A stretch of 64,000 bases of DNA from Streptomyces olivoverticillatus (GTDB lineage Bacteria > Actinomycetota > Actinomycetes > Streptomycetales > Streptomycetaceae). The notes below the pieces were generated by a model. The model did not search any database. It saw only the letters and a program-made list of their open reading frames with translations, and was not told the DNA's origin. The stretch covers positions 694,687 through 758,686 of the forward strand of contig NZ_JACHJH010000003.1 in assembly GCF_014203555.1 (NCBI RefSeq). Reading direction: 5' to 3'. How positions within the stretch are numbered: the first letter of the stretch is position 1; every line of letters begins with the position of its first letter. The translations under genes and the position numbers were made by a program. Positions 1-8,312 of this stretch are shown here, in pieces.

Positions 1-879
1 GCCCTGACCGGCCGGCTCGCCGACAGCATCGCCGTGCTGGGCGGCTCCCGCCCCGGGCGCCAGTGGCGCTCCGAGATCCCCCTCTACAACGTGCTGCGCG
101 GCGCGATGTCGCGCATCCTCGAATACCGTCGGGTGGACCTGCACTCGGTGGCGGACGTCGCCGTCGTCGGCCCCGCCGTGGAGCCCGTGATCCATGCCCT
201 GGCCGAGCTGCTGGACAACGCCACCCGCTACTCGCCCCCGCAGACCCGGGTGCACCTGACCGCGGTGGACATCCAGTCCGGGATCGCGGTCGAGATCGAG
301 GACGCGGGCGTAGGCCTGACCGACGAGGCCCGCCGCCGCACCGACCGGGTGCTCTCCAAGGAGGGCGGCCTCGACCTGGACGACCTGGGCGAGTCCCCGC
401 GGCTGGGCCTGGCGGTGGTGAGCCGGCTCGCCAACACCTACGACTTCCTGGTCTCCCTGCGGCCTTCGGCGTACGGAGGGGTCCGGGCGGTGCTGGTCAT
501 CCCGCCGAACCTGATCACCGCGAGCAAGTTCCCCGGCGGCGACATCGCGCGCGCCCCCAAGCTCCCGCCCGCGAAGAAGCGGCGGCGCCCCGGCTCCATC
601 CCCGTCCAGCCGTCGGCGGCGCCCATCATGGACAGCCCCATCCCGCCCCCACTGGGCGACAGCGGCCTGCCGCAGCGCCGCCGTCGCCGCGGCCCCGCGC
701 CGCTGCCCTTCGGCCGGGCCGCGGCGGCCCAGCGGACCCCGGCCCCGCCCGCTCCGGAGGAGCCGCCCGTACAGCCCGGACTGTGGCTCGCCGCCTTCAC
801 CAGCGGCATCAACGGGGAGATGCCGGTGCCGGACCAGGGGCGGCCGACCAGTGACAACCCGTCAGACAAGGAAGAGTAG
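1..879 (+). CDS. cvnA: Conservon sensor kinase-like ATPase CvnA, C-terminal part (cut by window edge)
   Basis: The frame is open from base 1, so this is the 3' part of a longer gene. The visible part is a GHKL histidine-kinase ATPase domain: the N-box is AELLDNATRYSPP, the G1 box is EDAGVGL and the G2-like box is LGLAVVSRLA. A long Pro/Arg-rich tail follows. In conservons CvnA is a membrane sensor-kinase-like protein that forms a membrane complex with CvnB, C and D, resembling a eukaryotic GPCR/G-protein unit. The next four genes are cvnB-E in the canonical order, which fixes the identity. The N-terminal membrane and sensor part lies outside the window. Confidence 0.9.
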   Translation, partial: ALTGRLADSIAVLGGSRPGRQWRSEIPLYNVLRGAMSRILEYRRVDLHSVADVAVVGPAVEPVIHALAELLDNATRYSPPQTRVHLTAVDIQSGIAVEIEDAGVGLTDEARRRTDRVLSKEGGLDLDDLGESPRLGLAVVSRLANTYDFLVSLRPSAYGGVRAVLVIPPNLITASKFPGGDIARAPKLPPAKKRRRPGSIPVQPSAAPIMDSPIPPPLGDSGLPQRRRRRGPAPLPFGRAAAAQRTPAPPAPEEPPVQPGLWLAAFTSGINGEMPVPDQGRPTSDNPSDKEE

Positions 880-883
880 CCAA

Positions 884-1294
884 GTGACGCAGCAGCCGCG
901 GTTCAACATGGACTGGATGCTCAAGGACCTGGCCACCAGCGTCCCTCAGACCCGCCACGTGATCGTGCTGTCCTCGGACGGCCTGCGCATGGCCCAGCAC
1001 GGCACGGACACCGAGGTGGCCGACCGCCTGGCCGCCGCCTGTGCCGGACTGCAGAGCCTGTCCTCCGCCATCGCCTCCGAATTCCCGCACGGCGACGGAC
1101 AGATGCGCCTGGTCGTGATCGAGGTCGACGGAGGTTTCTTCTACCTGATGGCCGCGGGCGCCGGGGCGTACCTGGCGGTGCTGGCCGACGACGACGTGGA
1201 CGCCGGGCTGATGGGCATGAAGATGCGGGATCTGGTCGCCAGGATCGGCTCGCATCTCACCAGCCCGCCCCGGGTCAGCGGGTCGGTGACATGA
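884..1294 (+). CDS. cvnB: Roadblock/LC7 domain protein CvnB
   Basis: This is a 136-residue roadblock/LC7 fold protein. It contains the typical HVIVLSSDGLRMA strand and a central hydrophobic core. I chose GTG 884 because an AAGGAAGAG ribosome site ends about 7 bases upstream and family members begin just before the NMDWML helix. An in-frame GTG at 851 would overlap cvnA and has no such site. In conservons CvnB is the MglB-like partner that regulates the CvnD GTPase. It lies directly behind cvnA and overlaps cvnC by four bases (ATGA), so translation is probably coupled. Confidence 0.9.
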   Translation: MTQQPRFNMDWMLKDLATSVPQTRHVIVLSSDGLRMAQHGTDTEVADRLAAACAGLQSLSSAIASEFPHGDGQMRLVVIEVDGGFFYLMAAGAGAYLAVLADDDVDAGLMGMKMRDLVARIGSHLTSPPRVSGSVT

Positions 1295-1659
1295 GCGGAC
1301 CCGGACCCGATCCCACGGCGCAGCCCCCCGGCAACCCCGACCGGCTGTACATCCTCACCGGCGGCCAGACCCGCCCGGAAGCCAAGACCGAGCTCGACCT
1401 GGTGACCCTGATCGTCACCCGCTCGGAGTCCGACCCCGGGCTCCAGCCGGAGCACACCGCCGTGGTGAGGATGTGCGACTTCCCGCTCTCGGTCGCTGAG
1501 ATATCCGCCTATCTGGAGCTGCCGGTGAGCACGCTGACCCCGCTGCTCACCGAGCTGCTCTCCAAAGGGGAGGTCGAGGCCCGCCCACCGGTGCCGACGG
1601 CCGCGCTGCCCGACGTCCAACTCCTTGAGGCGGTGATGAATGGACTACAAAAGCTCTGA
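1291..1659 (+). CDS. cvnC: DUF742 protein CvnC
   Basis: This is a 122-residue DUF742 protein. The N-terminal segment RLYILTGGQTRP and the winged-helix-like region FPLSVAEISAYLELPVS are the usual family signatures. CvnC is part of the conservon membrane complex; its biochemical role is not settled. The ATG overlaps the cvnB stop, and the 3' end overlaps cvnD by 20 bases, so all five conservon genes look like one transcript. Confidence 0.9.
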   Translation: MSGPGPDPTAQPPGNPDRLYILTGGQTRPEAKTELDLVTLIVTRSESDPGLQPEHTAVVRMCDFPLSVAEISAYLELPVSTLTPLLTELLSKGEVEARPPVPTAALPDVQLLEAVMNGLQKL

Positions 1660-2263
1660 CGGCTACGCCGGGCCGCGCAGCGAGGACATCCTTCCGGCCT
1701 CCGCCACCGCGGCCGTCAAGGTCGTGATCGTCGGAGGCTTCGGAGTCGGCAAGACGACCCTGGTCGGCTCGGTCAGCGAGATCCGGCCGCTGACCACCGA
1801 GGAGACCATGACCCAGGCCGGTGTCGGCGTGGACGATCTCGCAGGGATCGAGCACAAGACCGAGACCACCGTGGCCATGGACTTCGGCCGGATCAGCATC
1901 AACGAGCAGCTGGTGCTGTACCTGTTCGGCACGCCGGGCCAGGAGCGCTTCTGGTTCCTCTGGAACGGCCTCTTCGAAGGCGCCCTGGGCGCGGTGGTCC
2001 TGCTCGACACCCGCCGGATGGAGGTCAGTTACGACGTCATCGGCCGCCTGGAGGAGCGCGGCGTACCGTTCGTCGTCGGGGTCAACGCCTTCCCCGGAGC
2101 ACCCAGGTACCCCATGTCGGAGCTGCGGACGGCGATGGACCTCGACGAATCCGTACCCATGATCGACTGCGATGCCCGGGACCGCGCTTCCTGCCGCGAC
2201 ACCCTAATGGCGCTGATGCGCTATCTCTACACCCTCACGACCGTCTCCACGGAGTCACAGTGA
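1640..2263 (+). CDS. cvnD: Conservon small GTPase-like protein CvnD
   Basis: This is a 207-residue Ras/MglA-like ATP/GTP-binding protein. Its P-loop GGFGVGKT spans about residues 32-39. The switch II region reads FGTPGQERFWF, with Gly where most GTPases have the Asp of DxxG. The base-recognition loop is VNAF rather than NKxD. Both deviations are usual in this actinobacterial conservon family. The start is inside cvnC and preceded by a GAGG site. It ends with a GTGA overlap onto the P450 gene, so CvnD and the P450 are translationally coupled. Confidence 0.92.
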   Translation: MDYKSSDGYAGPRSEDILPASATAAVKVVIVGGFGVGKTTLVGSVSEIRPLTTEETMTQAGVGVDDLAGIEHKTETTVAMDFGRISINEQLVLYLFGTPGQERFWFLWNGLFEGALGAVVLLDTRRMEVSYDVIGRLEERGVPFVVGVNAFPGAPRYPMSELRTAMDLDESVPMIDCDARDRASCRDTLMALMRYLYTLTTVSTESQ

Positions 2264-3687
2264 CCAACCCTGCCGAACACTCCCGCACCGACTCCCTCAC
2301 GGCGCCTCCCCCGCAGTGCCCGGCCCACTCCGCGGGCGGTGCGGCGCGGCTGTACGGAACGGAGGCCGAGGACGATCCCTACGGGCTGTACGAGCGGCTG
2401 CGTGCCGAGCACGGCCCGGTCGCGCCCGTGCTGCTGCACGGCGACCTCCCGGCCTGGCTGATCCTGGGCTACCGGGAGAACCTCGACGTCACCCGCACCC
2501 CCTCGCGCTTCTCCCGCGACTCCCGGCTCTGGCGCGCCATGCAGGAGGGCAAGCTCACCCCGGAGCATCCGCTGGCCCCCATCTCCACCTGGCAGCCGGT
2601 GTGCGTCTTCGCCGACGGCCCGCAGCACGAGCGCTGGCGCGGCGCGGTGAACGACAGCATCGCGCGCTTCGACAAGCGGGGCATCCGGCGCCATGTGACG
2701 CAGTGCGCCAATCAGCTGGTCGACCGCTTCTGCGCCTCCGGCCGCGCCGAGCTCGTGCACCAGTTCGCCGAGCACCTGCCGATGATGGCGATGACACAGC
2801 TGCTGGGCATGCCCGAGGAGTACAGCCCCCGGCTGGTCAATGCCGCGCGCGACATGATCAAGGGGACCGAGACGGCGGTCGCGAGCAACGAGTACGTCCA
2901 GGAGATCCTGCGCAAGCTGGTGGCGCGCAAACACGCCCAGCCCGGCGCCGACTTCACCACCTGGCTGATCGAACACCCCTCCGGGCTGTCCGACGACGAA
3001 GTGCAGCAGCACCTGCGGCTGGTTCTCATCGCCGCGTTCGAAACCACCGCGAACCTCATCGCGAACACCTTGAAGATGGTCCTCACCGACGTCCGCTTCC
3101 GGGCCTCACTCGCGGGCGGCCACATGACGCTGCCGGACGCGGTGGAACAGGTGCTGTGGGACGAGCCGCCGTTCATCACGATCCTGGGCCGCTGGGCCAC
3201 CCAGGACACGGAGCTGGGCGGACAGCAGATCAAGGCGGGCGACGCGCTGGTGCTGGGGCTGGCCGCGGCCAACATGGACACGGTGGTCCGGCCCGACCTG
3301 GACGTCCCCATCCACGGGAACCGCGCCCACCTGGCGTTCAGCGGCGGGGCACACGAGTGCCCGGGCCAGGATGTGGGCCGGGCGATCGCGGGCACGGGCA
3401 TCGACGCCCTGCTGCTGCGACTGCCCGACCTCACCCTTGCCGTGGAGGAATCCGAGCTCGAGTACCGCTCGTCACTGATGTCCCGTCATCTGACGTCGCT
3501 GCCGGTGAAGTTCACGGCCCACCAGGCGCCGCTTCCGGAGCTGATGATGGGACCCGGTCCGGACTCCTCCTCTCACACCACCAGCCCCGTGCACCCCATG
3601 GCGGCCCCGGCGCCCTCCACGCAGGTCCCCGCCGCGGTCTCCACCTCCTGGTGGCGCTCGTTCAGGAACTGGCTGCGGCGCTGGTAG
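2260..3687 (+). CDS. Conservon cytochrome P450, CYP157-like (lacks ExxR)
   Basis: This is a 475-residue P450. The heme loop FSGGAHECPG places the Cys ligand at about residue 367, and the I-helix AAFETT sits at 258-263. The K-helix position that should read ExxR is EQVLW (296-300), so the conserved Arg is absent. CYP157 members of Streptomyces conservons are known for exactly this type of substitution (EQSLW in CYP157C1). The last 50 or so residues extend past the normal P450 end as a Pro/Ser tail finishing in a Trp/Arg-rich WWRSFRNWLRRW. That tail lies antisense to the 3' end of the terpene synthase. The start is a GTGA overlap with cvnD. The substrate is unknown; the neighbouring terpene synthase makes a terpene possible, but that is inference. 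Confidence 0.9.
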   Translation: MTNPAEHSRTDSLTAPPPQCPAHSAGGAARLYGTEAEDDPYGLYERLRAEHGPVAPVLLHGDLPAWLILGYRENLDVTRTPSRFSRDSRLWRAMQEGKLTPEHPLAPISTWQPVCVFADGPQHERWRGAVNDSIARFDKRGIRRHVTQCANQLVDRFCASGRAELVHQFAEHLPMMAMTQLLGMPEEYSPRLVNAARDMIKGTETAVASNEYVQEILRKLVARKHAQPGADFTTWLIEHPSGLSDDEVQQHLRLVLIAAFETTANLIANTLKMVLTDVRFRASLAGGHMTLPDAVEQVLWDEPPFITILGRWATQDTELGGQQIKAGDALVLGLAAANMDTVVRPDLDVPIHGNRAHLAFSGGAHECPGQDVGRAIAGTGIDALLLRLPDLTLAVEESELEYRSSLMSRHLTSLPVKFTAHQAPLPELMMGPGPDSSSHTTSPVHPMAAPAPSTQVPAAVSTSWWRSFRNWLRRW

Positions 3688-4760
3688 CCGGTGTCGAGCT
3701 GGCTCCACCACCAGGCAATGGACGGGATGGGCAGCGGGGCCAGGCTGTCGTCCGAAGGGCGGGTCTTCCACCACCGGACGACGCCGTCGGCCCCGTAGGA
3801 CCCGGCATACCGGGAGCAGGTCGACGCCCAGTCGAGGTGCCCGCGGACGAACTGACCGAGCGCCACCAGATAGCAGCGCAGCTCCATCCCGGCTCGCGGC
3901 CAGAGCTGCTCGCGCAGGCGCAGGAAGAGAGTCATGACACGGTCGCGCATGGCCATGGCCTCTTCCTGCGCGAGGGCGAGTCCGCAGCCCCGCTCCTGTG
4001 CGACGACGTCGATCAGGTTGAGGTTGTCACCGGCCCGATGGATCTCCTTGTTCCGCGAGTAGAAGTCGTTGTCCCAAGCCACGAGGGTCCAGGCCATCTC
4101 GGTAAGAGCCCGCACCTCGGGCCGGTCCAGATCCTCGTCCTGCAGTTCGTAACCTCCGGCAATGTCCATCAAGGCCGTCGAGGGCGCCATGCCGATCGCG
4201 CGCATCCACATGGCGGCGTAGTCATTGAGGCTGGGCAACGACCGGTCGCGCCGGCAGGCAGCCTCCCACACAAGACCAGACATATAGATACGCATCCCCT
4301 CGATCCAGCGCCGCAGCTGCCGGGCACTGGCGTGCTCGGTCAGCTCCAGGCGGATGGCCCGCAGGGCGGCCGCATGGGGCGAATCGTCGGGCCATTCGGG
4401 TACGGGCGCCTCCAGGATGCGCATGACGCGCGACGTGGCGTGGGCCAGGCCGTGGGCGGTGGCCCCCGCCTCGTCGCAGAGTCCGTCGTCGAGCGAGAAG
4501 AGAACGGCGTGCAGCTTGGCGACCACGATCAGCGGACCGGTCCGTCCGTACGGCATGGTCTTGGCGGTCAAGCCCCCGAAATCGCACTGCGCCAGTCGCT
4601 TGCGCTGGTGCCGTGAGGTGTCGAGCTGCTTGTGGAGCATCCAGTCCACCGACTCGTTGTCGATCTCCTTGATCCGGGGATGGACGGCCGGCGGTATAGG
4701 GCAGTAGAAGGGAACGATCTCAAGGGGTTGGACTGTTAACCGATCCCGTACGCGTGTCAC
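3573..4760 (-). CDS. Class I terpene synthase
   Basis: This is a 395-residue class I terpene cyclase of the bacterial metal-binding family 2 type. The aspartate-rich motif DDGLCDE lies at about 91-97. The second Mg site NDFYSRNKE (231-239) matches ND-x-x-S-x-x-K-E. It would ionise a prenyl diphosphate; sesquiterpene or monoterpene products are most likely from the size. It differs from the geosmin motif (DDHFLE) and the methylisoborneol motif, and I cannot name the product. I chose GTG 4760 because GGGAGG lies just upstream and homology to the family begins with PFYCPIPPAVHPR; the open frame extends further upstream without family-like sequence. Its stop lies inside the convergent P450 gene. 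Confidence 0.85.
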   Translation of the reverse strand: MTRVRDRLTVQPLEIVPFYCPIPPAVHPRIKEIDNESVDWMLHKQLDTSRHQRKRLAQCDFGGLTAKTMPYGRTGPLIVVAKLHAVLFSLDDGLCDEAGATAHGLAHATSRVMRILEAPVPEWPDDSPHAAALRAIRLELTEHASARQLRRWIEGMRIYMSGLVWEAACRRDRSLPSLNDYAAMWMRAIGMAPSTALMDIAGGYELQDEDLDRPEVRALTEMAWTLVAWDNDFYSRNKEIHRAGDNLNLIDVVAQERGCGLALAQEEAMAMRDRVMTLFLRLREQLWPRAGMELRCYLVALGQFVRGHLDWASTCSRYAGSYGADGVVRWWKTRPSDDSLAPLPIPSIAWWWSQLDTGYQRRSQFLNERHQEVETAAGTCVEGAGAAMGCTGLVV

Positions 4761-5096
4761 GCCGCCTCCCCAGGCCGACTCGCAGCGCTCCTGTCTACTT
4801 TTGTGCGGTACTTGCCCAGGCCGGACCACGGATAACCCGGTACGGGCACCGGCGCACGGGATTCCGGCGCGGAGCGCAAGGATCGCTTCGGATCGTTTTC
4901 GATCAGATCCAGCCAAAGGCATTTTCCATGTGGGTAGGAACGGTTGAATATTGCACGCTGATGTCGGGGTTTTTTTCCTCATGATCCCTCCGGATTCGGG
5001 AGCGCCAGGGTTGGCCGGATGTCGTTCGCCCTTGGCACGGATGATGGACGGGCCATGCTCGACACTGGTGACCGGCGCAGCTCTGGGAGGCACGTC
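4761..5096. promoter_or_regulatory. Divergent intergenic region between terpene synthase and lnt
   Basis: This 336-base gap separates two divergent genes and must hold both promoters. It is more AT-rich than its surroundings. I see a T7 run at 4970-4976 and three GATC-containing 10-base units in tandem at 4881-4910 (starting GATCG, GATCG, GATCA), which include the small inverted repeat GATCG-TTTT-CGATC. I cannot assign a confident -35/-10 pair, and no short coding frame here looks real. Confidence 0.4.
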
Positions 5097-6653
5097 ATGC
5101 CGATGGTGTCGACGGGACGGTGGCAGCCGGTCCTCACCTCACCCCGGTGGCGGGCCGTCGCCGCGGTCCTCGCCGGAGCGCTGCCCGCCCTCGCCTTCCC
5201 GGAGCCCTCGCTGTGGTGGCTGGCCTACGGCGCCCTGGTCCCGTGGCTGCTGCTGGTGCGTTCGGCCACGAGCGCCCGCCGCGCCGCCGTCGAGGGCTGG
5301 CTGGGCGGAGCCGGGTTCCTGCTCGCGGTGCACCACTGGCTGCTGCCGAGTCTGCATGTCTTCATTCTGGTGCTGGCCGCGCTCCTGGGGCTGCTCTGGG
5401 CGCCCTGGGGTGTGCTGGTGCGGCGGCTCCTGGGCGCCTCGCCCGGACCCGGCCGGACGGCTGCGGCGCTCGTCCTGGTGCCGGCCGGCTGGCTGATGGT
5501 GGAACTCGTGCGTTCCTGGGAATACCTGGGCGGCCCCTGGGGGCTGCTCGGCGCCAGCCAGTGGCAGGTCCCTCCCGCGCTGCGGCTCGCTTCGGTGGGC
5601 GGCGTCTGGCTGGTCGGCTTCGTGCTGGTGGCCGTCAACACCGCGCTGGCCGCGCTTCTTTCGGCGCCCCGGGCGCGCCCGGCCGCGGCGGCCGGGCTGC
5701 TGGCCTGTGCGGTGGCCGTCACCGGCGTGTGGGCCTGGGCGCCCCGGCCGCAGCCGGCGGGCTCGGTGCGCGTCGCGCTCGTACAGCCCGGCGTGATCGA
5801 GGGCGCGGACAGCGTCCAGCGGCGCTTCGACCGGGAGGAGCAGCTCACCCGGGAGCTGGCCGGGCGGGACGTCGAGCTGGTGGTGTGGGGCGAGAGCAGC
5901 GTCGGCCAGGACCTGGCGCACCGCCCCGACCTCGGGCGCCGACTGGCCGCGCTGTCCCGCACGGTCGGCGCGGAAGTGCTGGTCAACGTCGACGCCCGGC
6001 GCTCCGACCGGCCGGGGATCTTCAAGAGCTCGGTGCTGGTCGGGCCGGACGGGCCGACGGGCAACCGCTACGACAAGATGCGGCTGGTGCCGTTCGGCGA
6101 GTACGTCCCGGCCCGCTCGGTGCTCGGCTGGGCCACGTCCGTGGGCAAGGCGGCCGGCGAGGACCGCAGGCGCGGCGACGCGCAGGTGGTGATGCGGCTG
6201 CCGGGCACGGCCGGCGAGCTGCGCGTCGGCCCGCTGGTGTGCTTCGAGTCGGCGTTCCCCGACATGAGCCGGCATCTCGTCGGGGACGGCGCCCAGTTGC
6301 TCGTCGCCCAGTCGGCGACCTCGACCTTCCAGCACAGCTGGGCGCCCGCCCAGCACGCCTCGCTGGCCGCGCTGCGGGCGGCCGAGACCTGGCGGCCGAT
6401 GGTGCACGCGACGCTCACCGGGGAGAGCACGGTGGCCGACGCCCGCGGCCGTACGGTCGGCCGACGGCTGGGTACGGACGCCAGTGCGTCCGCCGTCTAC
6501 GACGTGCCGTTGGCGCGCGGCACGAGCCCGTACGTCCGCAGCGGCGACTGGGCGGTGTACGGCTCGCTGGCGGCGCTGGCCGTCTTCTGCGCCGCCGAGG
6601 GCGTGCGCCTCGCCCGGCGGAGGGTCAGCGGGCCTGTTCCTCCACGAGGCTGA
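5097..6653 (+). CDS. lnt: Apolipoprotein N-acyltransferase
   Basis: This is a 518-residue Lnt. An N-terminal half of hydrophobic segments (about 15-210) is followed by a carbon-nitrogen hydrolase domain. The catalytic triad is visible: Glu266 in WGESS, Lys327 in NRYDKMRLVPFGEYVP and Cys382 in LVCFESAFP. The enzyme N-acylates the lipidated Cys of lipoproteins at the outer face of the membrane. I chose ATG 5097 (GGGAGG upstream); the frame is open to 5019 but that segment looks non-coding. The 3' end overlaps the convergent oxidoreductase gene by 29 bases. Streptomyces often carry more than one lnt. Confidence 0.92.
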   Translation: MPMVSTGRWQPVLTSPRWRAVAAVLAGALPALAFPEPSLWWLAYGALVPWLLLVRSATSARRAAVEGWLGGAGFLLAVHHWLLPSLHVFILVLAALLGLLWAPWGVLVRRLLGASPGPGRTAAALVLVPAGWLMVELVRSWEYLGGPWGLLGASQWQVPPALRLASVGGVWLVGFVLVAVNTALAALLSAPRARPAAAAGLLACAVAVTGVWAWAPRPQPAGSVRVALVQPGVIEGADSVQRRFDREEQLTRELAGRDVELVVWGESSVGQDLAHRPDLGRRLAALSRTVGAEVLVNVDARRSDRPGIFKSSVLVGPDGPTGNRYDKMRLVPFGEYVPARSVLGWATSVGKAAGEDRRRGDAQVVMRLPGTAGELRVGPLVCFESAFPDMSRHLVGDGAQLLVAQSATSTFQHSWAPAQHASLAALRAAETWRPMVHATLTGESTVADARGRTVGRRLGTDASASAVYDVPLARGTSPYVRSGDWAVYGSLAALAVFCAAEGVRLARRRVSGPVPPRG

Positions 6654-7530
6654 CGATGCGCTCGCACAGCTCGTGGGTGCGCAGGGCGTCCTCGGCGTCC
6701 AGCACCTTGCCCGCCCGCACCGCGTCGAGGAAGGCGAGGACGATCTGCTCGATGCCGCGCTGGCGGGCGACGGAGACCCAGTCGCCCCGGCGGCGCAGGC
6801 TCGGCTGTCCCTTGTGGTCCACGACGTCGGCGAGGTTGAGTACCTGCCGTTTGGTGTCCCGGCCCGAGACCTCCAGGATCTCCTCGGTGGAGCCGCTCAT
6901 CCGGTTCATGGTGCCGATGGCGGTGAAGCCGGGGCCGGACATCTGGAGCACGACGTGGTGGACGAGGCCGTCCTCCACCCTCGCGCGCACGTCGATGTGG
7001 TCGGCGGTGCCGGGTGCCAGGAAGCGCAGGGTGTCGACGACGTGTATGAAGTCGTCGAGGACGAGGGTGCGCGGGGCCTCGGCCAGGCCGACCCGGTTCT
7101 TCTGCATCAGGATCAGGTCGCGGGGGTGGTCCGCGCACTGCGTGTACCCGGGTGCGTAGCGGCGGTTGAAGCCGACCATGAGGGAGACCTGCCGGTCCCG
7201 GGCCAGGCTCACCAGCCGCCGGCTGTCCGCGAGGTCGTAGGCGAGGGGCTTGTCGACGTAGACCGGCACACCCGCCTCCAGGAGGCGGGCGACGAGCTCG
7301 GGGTGGGCGGCCGTGGCCGCGTGGACGAACGCCGCGTCGAGGCCCGCCGCGAGCAGGGAGTCCAGGCTGGTGTGGCGCTGCTCCTGCGGGATCCGGTAGG
7401 TGTCCGCGACCCGGTGGAGGGTGTCGGGGTTGCGGGTGTGCAGGTGCGGCTCCAGTCCCGGCTGGGCGGCGAGCACCGGCAGGTACGCCTTTTGCGCGAT
7501 GTCTCCGAGCCCGATGCAGCCGACCTTCAC
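6625..7530 (-). CDS. Gfo/Idh/MocA family oxidoreductase
   Basis: This is a 301-residue NAD(P)-dependent sugar-type dehydrogenase. The Rossmann start is VGCIGLGDIAQKAYLPVL, and the EKP-like motif is VYVDKPLA, containing the Lys expected in this family. The usual C-terminal alpha/beta substrate domain follows. I chose GTG 7530 because GGAGG lies 4-8 bases upstream and the Rossmann strand starts immediately; the open frame continues upstream into non-family sequence. The substrate cannot be inferred. The gene converges on lnt with a short overlap and stands alone otherwise. Confidence 0.9.
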   Translation of the reverse strand: MKVGCIGLGDIAQKAYLPVLAAQPGLEPHLHTRNPDTLHRVADTYRIPQEQRHTSLDSLLAAGLDAAFVHAATAAHPELVARLLEAGVPVYVDKPLAYDLADSRRLVSLARDRQVSLMVGFNRRYAPGYTQCADHPRDLILMQKNRVGLAEAPRTLVLDDFIHVVDTLRFLAPGTADHIDVRARVEDGLVHHVVLQMSGPGFTAIGTMNRMSGSTEEILEVSGRDTKRQVLNLADVVDHKGQPSLRRRGDWVSVARQRGIEQIVLAFLDAVRAGKVLDAEDALRTHELCERIVSLVEEQAR

Positions 7531-7717
7531 GAAGCCTCCTCGATGTCCCCTCCGGCCGTCGTGGGGCCGGTCTCCGTACCGGCAGGATACGTGCGCACGG
7601 GTGGCCGCCAGTCGGCCACTCCGTCCAGGCCGCGCTCTGGGCGAGGGGGCCACGGAGCTGCTGCGGGGGATGCTCGGGCGATAAATCCCTGGCCGGCTCC
7701 GCCCGGACGCGAGCAAG

Positions 7718-8242
7718 ATGGCCCCCATGTCCAGCATCGAGCACATCCGCCCGCCTGCCTGCGTCGCCGAGGCCGAGAGCCTCCGGGCGTTTCTCGATTA
7801 CCACCGGACCACACTGGCCAGGAAGTGCGCCGGTCTGGACGACGCCGCGCTGCGCGAGGCGTCCGTGCCGCCCTCGCCGCTGACCTTGCTGGGGCTGGTG
7901 CGTCACATGACCGAGGTGGAGCGCCACTGGTTCCGCCGGGTGCTGGCCGGGGAGTCGACGGCCGGGCCGCTCTATTACAGCGACGCGGATCCGGACGGGG
8001 ATTTCAGCCTGTCCGAGCACGACACCCGGGAAGCGGCCTTCGCGGCCTGGGAAGCGGAGGTGGCCGCCTGCCGCGAGGCGGCGCGGGGCCGGTCGCTGGA
8101 CGACCTGAGCGCCGCTCCGCGCCACCGCGGCGACCATGTCGACCTGCGCTGGATCTACCTCCACATGATCGAGGAGTACGCGCGCCACAACGGCCACGCC
8201 GACCTCATCCGCGAGCGGATCGACGGCGCGACCGGGGAGTGA
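7718..8242 (+). CDS. DinB superfamily (DUF664-like) protein
   Basis: This is a 174-residue four-helix DinB-type protein. The metal-binding His pattern is visible in RHMTEVERHWF and in HMIEEYARHNGHADLIRERIDG near the C-terminus. The family includes mycothiol/bacillithiol-dependent transferases, but members of this size are usually uncharacterised. Two ATGs, 7718 and 7727, are possible and neither has a strong ribosome site. It is transcribed divergently from the Gfo/Idh gene over about 190 bases. Confidence 0.85.
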   Translation: MAPMSSIEHIRPPACVAEAESLRAFLDYHRTTLARKCAGLDDAALREASVPPSPLTLLGLVRHMTEVERHWFRRVLAGESTAGPLYYSDADPDGDFSLSEHDTREAAFAAWEAEVAACREAARGRSLDDLSAAPRHRGDHVDLRWIYLHMIEEYARHNGHADLIRERIDGATGE

Positions 8243-8312
8243 CCGCTGCGCGCAGGGCGCACGGCCGGGACTGACGCTTCCGCTTCACCCTCGCGAGGAG
8301 TTCCCAACCCCC

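Noticed and set aside
2316..4616. Long plus-strand open frame (766 codons) across the P450 and terpene synthase genes
   Set aside because: Its translation is Arg/Ala/Pro/Gly-rich noise with no motif, and the P450 and terpene synthase frames explain the DNA.
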